From contig DATMNI010000174.1 in assembly GCA_035570275.1 (NCBI GenBank), positions 1 to 14,070 on the forward strand: DNA of 14,070 nucleotides, in the 5' to 3' direction. The translations under genes were made by a program, and so were the position numbers. Origin of the DNA: DATMNI01 sp035570275. GTDB lineage: Bacteria > Acidobacteriota > Terriglobia > Bryobacterales > Bryobacteraceae. Under the pieces are notes generated by a model. That model saw nothing but the letters and a program-made list of their open reading frames with translations. It ran no database searches and had not been told where the DNA came from. Of this stretch, positions 1 through 5,601 are shown one piece after another. The first letter of the stretch is position 1. Each line of letters opens with the position of its first letter.

Positions 1-678
1 CTGATCTGCGGCGGCACCGGCTCCGGTAAAACCACGCTGTTGAACGCGCTTTCCTCCTACATCCCGGAAGACGAACGCATTGTCACCATTGAGGACGCGG
101 CCGAATTGCGGCTGCAGCAAACTCACGTGGCGCGTATGGAAACCCGCCCGGCCAACGTGGAAGGCAATGGCGCCATTCACATCCGGCAACTGGTCATCAA
201 CGCCCTCCGTATGCGGCCCGATCGAATCATCATCGGGGAAGTCCGCTCGGAAGAAGCGCTGGACATGCTGCAGGCCATGAATACCGGTCACGATGGGTCG
301 CTCACCACCATCCACGCCAACACGCCCCGCGACGGCCTGGGCCGCCTGGAAGTAATGGTCGGCATGGCCAACGCCAATATGGGTATCCGGTCGGTGCGCG
401 CGCAGATTGCCTCGGCGGTCGATCTGTTCATCCAGGTTTCCCGCTTCAGCGACGGCACCCGCCGCATCACCCACATCACCGAAGTCATCGGCATGGAGCA
501 GGACATCATCACGCTCCAGGACGTGTTTCTGTTCGAAAAGACCGGCATTACGGAGAACGGAAGGGTGCTGGGACGGTTCCGCGCCACCGGTATCCGCCCC
601 AAGTTCTACGACCGGCTCAGGCAGAGCGGCATCACCCTGCCGACCCAGATGTTTCAAACGGTGGTGGAGATTAGTTAA
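1..678 (+). CDS. tadA: Tad/Flp pilus secretion ATPase TadA (CpaF family), 5' end outside window
   Basis: Cytoplasmic hexameric ATPase that powers assembly of Flp/Tad pili or Tad-type secretion, in the type II/IV secretion ATPase superfamily. The frame is open from base 1, and 225 residues are visible. They begin right at the Walker A loop GGTGSGKTT (visible residues 4-12), followed by the RPDRIIIGEVR Walker B strand (about 73-82, with the catalytic-type Glu in GEVR) and the His-box-like HDGSLTTIHAN (about 97-107). These are hallmark motifs of the CpaF/TadA branch. Family members are usually 400-500 residues, so the N-terminal half lies before the window. The TAA stop shares its last base with the ATG of tadB (TAATG), which indicates translational coupling in a tad operon. 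The ATPase family is certain; the Tad assignment rests on the tadB-tadC neighbours. Confidence 0.95.
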   Translation: MICGGTGSGKTTLLNALSSYIPEDERIVTIEDAAELRLQQTHVARMETRPANVEGNGAIHIRQLVINALRMRPDRIIIGEVRSEEALDMLQAMNTGHDGSLTTIHANTPRDGLGRLEVMVGMANANMGIRSVRAQIASAVDLFIQVSRFSDGTRRITHITEVIGMEQDIITLQDVFLFEKTGITENGRVLGRFRATGIRPKFYDRLRQSGITLPTQMFQTVVEIS

Positions 679-1649
679 TGCCCTTAAGCGTATGGCTGTC
701 CTTCGCGGTGGTTTTCGCGCTCACATTGCTCGCGGTGAGCGTAGGGATGAAGTACTTCGACGCCCGGCGCAAGAAGCAGGTGGTGGATATGCTTCACACC
801 GCCTCGGGCGAAAGCAATGTCTCGGTCACCAGCCTGCTCAAGGAAATCGATCAGGATAAGCCGACCGGGTTGAAACGGCTGGTGAGTTCGCTGCAGTTCT
901 CGCGGCACGCCACCGAGCAAATGCAGCAGGCCGGCTTGAACTGGTCGTCCTCCCGGCTGCTTACCGCCATGGCGTTGGCGATGATTCCGGGCTTCGGGAT
1001 CGGGACGCTGGTTCCGTTTCTGCTGAACGGACCCACCACGGCGATTACACTGGCGCTGGTTTTCGGCACGGGGCCGTACCTGTTTGTCCGGCACAAGCGC
1101 AAAAAGCGCCTGGCAACCCTGGAAGAGCAATTCCCGGAGGCGCTGGACTTTCTGGCCCGCTCCATGCGCGCCGGCCACGCCTTCTCCATCAGCATGGAGA
1201 TGTTGGGCGAGGAATTGGCCGACCCCCTGGGCCAGGAATTCCGCGCTTTGTTCAACGAACAGAACCTGGGAGCGCCCATCGATGTCGCCCTTAGGAATTT
1301 CAACGCTCGCGTGCCGCTGCTGGACGTTCGCTTCTTTACGTCATCCGTGTTGCTGCAGAAGCAGACCGGCGGCAATCTGAGCGAAATCCTGGGGAGGCTG
1401 GCCTACGTCATCCGGGAGCGCTTCCGTCTCAAGGGGCAGGTGAAGGCCGTCAGCGCCCACGGCCGTATGACCGCCACGGTTCTGACCCTGCTGCCGATAG
1501 GCACCATGCTAGCCCTGCTGTTGGTGGCGCCGGGCTACCTGCAGGGAATGGCAGCGGAGTCCGAGGGCAAGTGGCTCATCGGCGGCGCCATCGTCGCCCA
1601 GATCCTGGGAAATATCTTTATCAAAAAGATTATCAACATCAAGGTGTGA
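678..1649 (+). CDS. tadB: Tad pilus inner-membrane platform protein TadB (T2SSF domain)
   Basis: Polytopic inner-membrane protein that with TadC forms the platform on which the TadA motor acts. The 323 residues show an N-terminal membrane segment (about 5-23), two hydrophobic segments around 94-135 followed by a basic loop (RHKRKKR), then the cytoplasmic T2SSF/GspF-like region. That region has the typical LDFLARSMRAGHAFS and LLQKQTGGNLSEIL stretches (the latter near 233-246). Two further membrane segments close the protein (about 265-288 and 300-318). Length and order match TadB. GGAG lies 8 nt before the ATG, inside the end of tadA, and the genes overlap by one base. The start is fixed by this ribosome site and the coupling. 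Confidence 0.93.
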   Translation: MPLSVWLSFAVVFALTLLAVSVGMKYFDARRKKQVVDMLHTASGESNVSVTSLLKEIDQDKPTGLKRLVSSLQFSRHATEQMQQAGLNWSSSRLLTAMALAMIPGFGIGTLVPFLLNGPTTAITLALVFGTGPYLFVRHKRKKRLATLEEQFPEALDFLARSMRAGHAFSISMEMLGEELADPLGQEFRALFNEQNLGAPIDVALRNFNARVPLLDVRFFTSSVLLQKQTGGNLSEILGRLAYVIRERFRLKGQVKAVSAHGRMTATVLTLLPIGTMLALLLVAPGYLQGMAAESEGKWLIGGAIVAQILGNIFIKKIINIKV

Positions 1650-1650
1650 T

Positions 1651-2595
1651 ATGGCCCATCCAATGTTTTTCGCAGCTTGCGCGTTTCTGATGCTGATGCT
1701 TCTCATCAGTTGGGTCGGCTATCGGCTGATCTACAAACCCGGCCGGTTCCTGCGCCAGTTGGGGCAGCCGGTGATCACTAACGACGCCCAGCGGGGTCTG
1801 GGCGCCAACGGCGAACCCGAACCCGGCATGCTGGTGACGGTGCTGCAGCAGATTGGCTCGCGCGTGCCCTCCTCGGACGCCGAAGTAGCCAACTTGAAAG
1901 CCGACATGATCCGCGCCGGCTTTCGTTCCGAGCACGCCCTTCCCGTGTTTTACGGAATCCGCATCGTCAGCACTTTGACCATGCTGGCGCTTTGCATCAT
2001 GCTCGAAGCCCGGATGCCCAACAATATGGTGATGAAGATTGGGCTGATGGCGACCGGGATCGGCGCCGGATGGATTCTGCCGCGATTCTTTCTGGAGAAG
2101 AAGGTTGCCAAACGGAAAGAAGTGCTGCGTCTCTCGCTGCCCGACGCCCTGGATCTGCTGGTAGTCTCGGTGGAAGCCGGGCTGGGGTTGGACCAGGCCA
2201 TTCAGCACGTAGCCCGCGAATTGCACGGCAGCCATCCCCAGTTGAGTGAAGAAATGTCACTGGTGACGCTGGAAATGCGCGCCGGCAAACGCCGCTCCGA
2301 TGCCCTCCGAAATTTTGCCGAGCGCACCGGAGAAGCGGAGTTTCGCAAACTGGTGGCCATCCTGATCCAGAACGACCGCTTCGGCACCAGTATGGGCGAA
2401 TCGCTGCGAACGCACTCGGACTTTCTCCGCACCCGCCGCCGCCAGGAGGCGGAGGAGCGCGCCGGCAAGGTGGGTGTGAAGCTGGTCTTCCCGATCTTCT
2501 TCTTCATCCTGCCGTCGATGCTGGTGGTGGCGGCGGGCCCCGGACTTTTGCAGATCTTTAAATATTTGTTCCCGATGATGAAACAAATGGGCTAG
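1651..2595 (+). CDS. tadC: Tad pilus inner-membrane platform protein TadC (T2SSF domain)
   Basis: Second platform subunit of the Tad machine, 314 residues. It has an N-terminal membrane segment (about 5-26), a central pair of hydrophobic segments (about 95-150), and a T2SSF domain in the second half. Recognisable stretches are LSLPDALDLLVVSVEAGLGL and the LVAILIQNDRFGTSMGESLR helix pair. The C-terminal membrane segment (FFFILPSMLVVAAGPGL) is typical. The gene starts one base after the tadB stop, with AAGGTG just upstream overlapping that stop, so it is translated with tadB. No tadD, tadE/F or tadG follows, which is a shortened arrangement compared with the classical tad operon. Instead two micropeptide genes follow. 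Confidence 0.92.
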   Translation: MAHPMFFAACAFLMLMLLISWVGYRLIYKPGRFLRQLGQPVITNDAQRGLGANGEPEPGMLVTVLQQIGSRVPSSDAEVANLKADMIRAGFRSEHALPVFYGIRIVSTLTMLALCIMLEARMPNNMVMKIGLMATGIGAGWILPRFFLEKKVAKRKEVLRLSLPDALDLLVVSVEAGLGLDQAIQHVARELHGSHPQLSEEMSLVTLEMRAGKRRSDALRNFAERTGEAEFRKLVAILIQNDRFGTSMGESLRTHSDFLRTRRRQEAEERAGKVGVKLVFPIFFFILPSMLVVAAGPGLLQIFKYLFPMMKQMG

Positions 2596-2600
2596 GCCCA

Positions 2601-2630
2601 GTTAGACACAGTTAGACACAGTTAGACACA
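2601..2630 (+). repeat. three perfect tandem copies of a 10-bp unit
   Basis: GTTAGACACA occurs three times in a row without mismatch, between the tadC stop codon and the ribosome site of the first micropeptide gene. The AAGGAG ribosome site begins at the next base (2631). A 10-bp period is close to one helical turn, so the copies would lie on one face of the DNA. That fits a binding site for a multimeric regulator, but replication slippage would produce the same pattern. Confidence 0.9.
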
Positions 2631-2643
2631 AAGGAGAACGACT

Positions 2644-2748
2644 ATGACCGAAACAATTATACAGGCTGGGATTTGGTTGACCGCGGGCGGTATTATGATC
2701 CTGTTTCTGAAGCGGCGGCGTTCCCGGCGCGTCGAGAATCGTCGCTAG
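2644..2748 (+). CDS. membrane micropeptide A behind tadC (34 aa), unknown function
   Basis: A 34-residue product starting at ATG 2644, with a full AAGGAG ribosome site (2631-2636) and 7 nt spacing. It has a short N-terminus (MTETIIQ), one hydrophobic segment (about residues 8-22, containing AGG) and a strongly basic tail (KRRRSRR). By the positive-inside rule the tail would face the cytoplasm. The second micropeptide at 2804 is a paralogue: over 23 ungapped residues about 11 are identical, including the Q, I, L, AG and L positions and the RRRxRR tail. It lacks a Flp-pilin processing site (G followed by an E-Y pair) and an LPxTG or PEP motif, so it is not an evident pilin or sorted protein. 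Position suggests a role with the Tad platform, which is inference. No family is recognised. Confidence 0.72.
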   Translation: MTETIIQAGIWLTAGGIMILFLKRRRSRRVENRR

Positions 2749-2755
2749 GCCTGTA

Positions 2756-2775
2756 CTGAGAAGCAGCGTTTTCAG
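2756..2775 (+). other. short hairpin between the two micropeptide genes
   Basis: CTGAGAA and TTTTCAG can pair over 7 positions (one G-U) around a 6-nt loop, 8 nt after the stop of micropeptide A. No T-run follows, so it is not a classical terminator. It could limit or stabilise the transcript between the two small genes. Such a short stem may also be chance. Confidence 0.3.
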
Positions 2776-2803
2776 AAAAGAACTCTAAGAAAGGAGATAT
2801 CCA

Positions 2804-2899
2804 ATGACCCTGGCGATTCAAGGTTCGATTTTGCTCGGGGCGGGCGTCACGCTCGTCATGCTGCTATCGCGCCGGCGCAAGCGTCGGCCTGTCAGCTAG
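2804..2899 (+). CDS. membrane micropeptide B (31 aa), paralogue of the upstream micropeptide
   Basis: A 31-residue product starting at ATG 2804, again preceded by a perfect AAGGAG (2791-2796) with exactly 7 nt spacing. Layout is the same as the upstream peptide: a short polar start, a hydrophobic segment (about residues 8-22) and a basic tail (RRRKRR) near the C-terminus. Two adjacent related peptides with identical, optimal ribosome sites argue strongly against chance reading frames. It lies 55 nt behind micropeptide A and is followed by a palindromic intergenic element, so it is probably the last gene of the tad transcript. Function unknown. Possibilities are a stabiliser or regulator of the TadA/B/C platform, or a small stand-alone membrane peptide. 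Confidence 0.72.
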   Translation: MTLAIQGSILLGAGVTLVMLLSRRRKRRPVS

Positions 2900-2924
2900 C
2901 TTCCTGTCGCACGGCGGAAAAGCA

Positions 2925-3018
2925 ACCACTCCCTGACGGTCATGGCTCTGACGGCCTCGTTGACAACACGAGACCTCCATCGGAGCCGCGACTTGTCGCT
3001 CGACCGTCAGGGAGCGGT
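2925..3018. repeat. 94-bp nested inverted repeat (REP-like or structured-RNA candidate)
   Basis: The outer arms at 2925-2941 and 3002-3018 are complementary at 16 of 17 positions, with a perfect 13-bp core (CTCCCTGACGGTC against GACCGTCAGGGAG). Inside, 2944-2951 pairs with 2980-2987 (GGCTCTGA with TCGGAGCC, one G-U), and 2956-2960 pairs with 2968-2972 (CTCGT with ACGAG). The three stems nest, so one strand can fold into a long branched hairpin. It sits between micropeptide B and the next gene, with no T-run behind the right arm. I think similar arms recur between genes in Solibacter-type genomes, but that is unverified recollection. A REP/BIME-like mobile repeat, a structured 3' end of the tad transcript or a small RNA all remain possible. 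Confidence 0.7.
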
Positions 3019-3121
3019 CTTACGCGCGGAAACCGGTTTCGCGACAGCGATTGAACTGTAAAAGAGTGGCAGGCGCGGAATTTGCCGCTGCAAGCGGCGC
3101 CTCGCCGGCCTTAGGGTGCTA

Positions 3122-3979
3122 ATGTCAGTCGAGAAGATTGTCAGCAAACAGAATCCCGATGGTGGTTGGCCGTACGTCGCGGGAGTTTCCTGGACCGAGC
3201 CTACCGTCTACGCCGTTCTGGCCTTGCTGGCGGCCGGTGAAATGGAACCAGCCAGGCGCGGCCTCAACTGGCTGCGTGCCGGAGAACTGGCCGATGGAGG
3301 CTGGCCCCCTCAGGCCAGCGTGGATGAAAGTACCTGGGTGACTTCGCTGGTCGCGCTCGTTCCCGAGGAACACCTCGGGCCCGACGTGCACAGCCGGGCC
3401 ATCGCCTGGCTTACCTCGTGCAAGGGAGAGGAATCCCGCCCGATGTATCGTTTCCACGAATGGCTGTCGGGTAACCCGCGCTCCCGCGAACAGGAGTTTC
3501 CCGGCTGGCCGTGGGTGCCTGGAACCGCCGCCTGGGTGGCCCCGACGTCGCTCGCCATTCTGGCGCTCGACAAGGAACAACGCCGCCGGCCGTCGGAAAC
3601 AATTGGCGCGCGCATTGCAGAAGGCCGCCAGTTCCTGTTGATGCGTATGTGCCGCGAGGGAGGCTGGAATCACGGATCGGTTCGAGCCCTGGGTTACGAA
3701 TCCAACCCGTATCCGGAAACCACCGGTCTGGCGCTGGCTGCCCTGCGCGGCGTTCAGGCTCCGGAGTTGGACCTGGCGATTCCCCTGGCCAGGCAGTTCC
3801 TGGCAGCCTGCCGTTCCGCCGACGCCCTGAACTGGCTGCGGCTCGGCCTGATGGCGCACGGGCAACTGCAGCCCGGCAGCTGTCCCGCAGTGACGATGAC
3901 GTACCGTACGGTGCCCGAGACCTCGCTCAATCTGCTGGTGTCGGAGGCGCAAAAAGGGCGTCAGGTTTTGTGGAGTTGA
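3122..3979 (+). CDS. squalene-cyclase/prenyltransferase-like alpha-toroid protein
   Basis: Protein of 285 residues with repeats of the prenyltransferase/squalene-oxidase fold (alpha/alpha toroid). QW-like motifs are QNPDGGWPY (10-18), LADGGWPPQ (56-64) and CREGGWNHG (178-186), separated by helices rich in A and L. There is no signal peptide and no DxDD catalytic motif of true squalene-hopene cyclases, and it is less than half their length. I therefore read it as a binding or scaffold protein of the fold rather than a cyclase. ATG 3122 is preferred over an in-frame GTG at 3116; neither has a strong ribosome site. The DUF362 gene follows 78 nt downstream on the same strand, suggesting one unit. 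The 3' end is altered by a 59-bp duplication, so the last residues (VLWS) come from read-through into the second copy. Confidence 0.8.
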   Translation: MSVEKIVSKQNPDGGWPYVAGVSWTEPTVYAVLALLAAGEMEPARRGLNWLRAGELADGGWPPQASVDESTWVTSLVALVPEEHLGPDVHSRAIAWLTSCKGEESRPMYRFHEWLSGNPRSREQEFPGWPWVPGTAAWVAPTSLAILALDKEQRRRPSETIGARIAEGRQFLLMRMCREGGWNHGSVRALGYESNPYPETTGLALAALRGVQAPELDLAIPLARQFLAACRSADALNWLRLGLMAHGQLQPGSCPAVTMTYRTVPETSLNLLVSEAQKGRQVLWS

Positions 3980-4027
3980 CCTCGCTCAATCTGCTGGTGG
4001 CGGCGGCGCAAAAGCGGCGTCAGGTTT
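3919..4027 (+). repeat. tandem near-duplication (50-bp unit, 59-bp period) across a stop codon
   Basis: Bases 3919-3968 and 3978-4027 match at 46 of 50 positions. Copy 1 encodes TSLNLLVSEAQKGRQV at the C-terminus of the toroid protein. Copy 2 encodes SLNLLVAAAQKRRQV in another frame. The period of 59 is not a multiple of three, so the second copy is out of frame and its first bases supply the TGA that now ends the gene (3977-3979). Deleting one period would give a protein ending about QVSGI, with its stop at 4036-4038. Confidence 0.9.
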
Positions 4028-4057
4028 CCGGCATCTGAAGAGGTTTTCTGGAGAAGA

Positions 4058-5032
4058 ATGGAACATTTGCTTACCCGACGTGAAGCTATAGCCGTGGCCG
4101 CCGGTGCCGCCGTGCTTGCCGGTTGCGGAAACCCGGACCGGCGGCCGGCCGCTGCTTCGCGTGTCGTCATTGTTCGCGCGCCTGCCTATAACCAGAGCAT
4201 TTACGACACCATGCGCCGCCTGTTGCGGGAGCAGGTGGGCGATGTCAGAGGACGGACCATCCTGCTCAAGCCCAACCTGGTGGAATTCGAGCCGGAAAGC
4301 ACCATCAATACCCATCCCATTCTGGTGCACGCGGTCTACGAGGCTTTCCGGGAAATGGGCGCCGCCAAAGTGCGGATTGCCGAAGGGCCCGGCCATCGGC
4401 GGAATACCCTCGACCTGGCCGAAGCGGCCGGTTACTTCGCCACCGTTCCCCACTTCGAAGATAACTTCGTAGACTTGAACCTGGACGCCGTAACCCGGGT
4501 CTACCCGCGCCGTCAGTTCTCGCGCATGGAGAAGATTTACCTTCCGAACCAGGCATTGGGCGCGGACCTGCTGGTTTCCATGGCGAAGATGAAGACACAC
4601 CATTGGGTAGGCGCCACGCTATCGATGAAGAACCTGTTCGGGGTGGTGCCGAGCGGCATCTACGGGTGGCCGAAAAACGTGCTGCACTGGGCGGGCATCG
4701 AAGAATGCATTGCCGATCTGCACGCCGCCTTCCCCCGCCAATTCGCCATCGTGGACGGCATCGTGGGGATGGAAGGCAACGGCCCCATCCAGGGAGTGCC
4801 CAAGCACGCCGGCGTGCTGGTAGCGGGCCGCAGTCCGGTTGCCGTGGACGCCACCTGCTGCCGCATTATGAAGATCGACCCCGCCAGGATTCGATACATC
4901 CGGCTGGCTTCGGGCGGTTTGGAAGGCGCCATTGCGGAAAGCAACATCCAGCAGATTGGCGAAAGCATTCAGTCCGTCGCCACGCCGTTCGAGTTGATCA
5001 AGGACTTTCAGCGGCTCAGGCTTGAAACCTAG
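4058..5032 (+). CDS. DUF362 family protein, Tat-exported lipoprotein
   Basis: Protein of 324 residues. The N-terminus TRREAIAVAAGAAVLAGCG has a twin-arginine pair (7-8), a hydrophobic stretch and a lipobox LAGC (20-23), so it is probably exported folded by Tat and lipid-anchored at Cys23. The rest is a DUF362 domain. Family marks are ILLKPNLV (68-75), the long conserved block around 174-195 (SMAKMKTH, then LSMKNLFG), VDG (232-234) and a closing segment with VAVDATCCRIM. DUF362 is often linked to iron-sulphur proteins, but no ferredoxin-type Cys cluster is visible here, so the biochemical role is open. GGAG lies 4 nt before the ATG. Its partner upstream is the toroid protein. Confidence 0.87.
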   Translation: MEHLLTRREAIAVAAGAAVLAGCGNPDRRPAAASRVVIVRAPAYNQSIYDTMRRLLREQVGDVRGRTILLKPNLVEFEPESTINTHPILVHAVYEAFREMGAAKVRIAEGPGHRRNTLDLAEAAGYFATVPHFEDNFVDLNLDAVTRVYPRRQFSRMEKIYLPNQALGADLLVSMAKMKTHHWVGATLSMKNLFGVVPSGIYGWPKNVLHWAGIEECIADLHAAFPRQFAIVDGIVGMEGNGPIQGVPKHAGVLVAGRSPVAVDATCCRIMKIDPARIRYIRLASGGLEGAIAESNIQQIGESIQSVATPFELIKDFQRLRLET

Positions 5033-5345
5033 CCGGAATTCGGCCTGGCTGACAATACGGTTCACTTAAGGGTGCATCCCGCCACTTCCCACGTCGGCTC
5101 TTGGGGCCACTCTACGAGAAGCCCACTTCACGTCAAGTGGGCGGATGCTGGTCAACACTACGACATGCGTGAAGACCGACGGCGGAGTCCGACAACTTCC
5201 GGATGCGCCGTAGTTCGTCCGGAGGACCTCCAGGCGCCGCGGGAGGTGTCGGTAAACTCTGGGCGGCTACCCACCCGAAGGTGGAATTCCAGGACAACGA
5301 GCATCGTTGGTGTACGACCAATAAGATCGGCTTGGCGGTCGGACG
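5033..5345. other. intergenic stretch without an intact gene
   Basis: No reading frame here has a ribosome site and a recognisable product. It contains a perfect stem-loop at 5121-5142. Around 5215-5300 there is a + frame segment (EVSVNSG to RRWNSR) that faintly resembles the last helix-turn-helix of an ECF sigma factor. The kinase relic begins immediately to the right. I read the whole stretch as decaying DNA. Confidence 0.5.
5121..5142. other. perfect 8-bp stem-loop downstream of the DUF362 gene
   Basis: GCCCACTT and AAGTGGGC flank a 6-nt loop (CACGTC), 88 nt after the DUF362 stop. Neither strand has a T-run behind it. It may act as a transcript end stabiliser or a weak terminator; an intrinsic terminator is not supported. 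Confidence 0.5.
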
Positions 5346-5479
5346 ATGAAGGGCCAGCTTCTCTCCGATTACGCAACAACGGACTAACTCGGCGAGGACG
5401 GCATGGGAGAGGTCTTGCACACGATGACCGTCTCGACCGGACCGTCGTCGTCAAGGTTGCCGACCCAGGTGGCCGGTGA
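5346..5479 (+). pseudogene. remnant of a PknB-type Ser/Thr protein kinase (start of the kinase domain)
   Basis: From ATG 5346 the frame reads MKGQLLSDYATTD, then TAA (5385-5387), then LGEDGMGEVL. After a frame change near 5414 it continues LAHDDRLDRTVVVKVADP to a TGA at 5477. Joined, this is the N-lobe start of bacterial PknB-like kinases: the usual M-x-GQ-x-x-S-x-Y leader, the spacing of five residues from Tyr to the glycine loop, the GxxGxGxV loop, the D-x-x-L-x-R-x-V strand and the ATP-binding Lys in VVVKV. The nonsense codon and the frameshift kill it, and nothing recognisable of the rest of the domain follows. Kinases of this type are abundant in acidobacteria and often carry TolB-like propellers, as does the neighbouring regulator on the other strand. 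Confidence 0.62.
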
Positions 5480-5601
5480 CGCGAACCGACGCACGGATTG
5501 CAGCACCGTCGTCCTGGTGCCACTCGCCGCAGGCTACTTTCCCGCGCGGCCCGCGGGCCCGGTTCATCCCATGATCGCCCTGCGCCATGAGCAAACGCGA
5601 C

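Noticed and set aside
3122..3979. Calling the toroid protein a squalene-hopene cyclase
   Set aside because: It lacks the DxDD catalytic motif, is far too short, and has no membrane-binding signature; only the repeat fold is supported.
5548..5559. 12-bp GC palindrome (GGCCCGCGGGCC) near the end of the TolB regulator gene
   Set aside because: No T-run on either side, and G/C palindromes of this length are not rare in such DNA; not supported as a terminator or operator.
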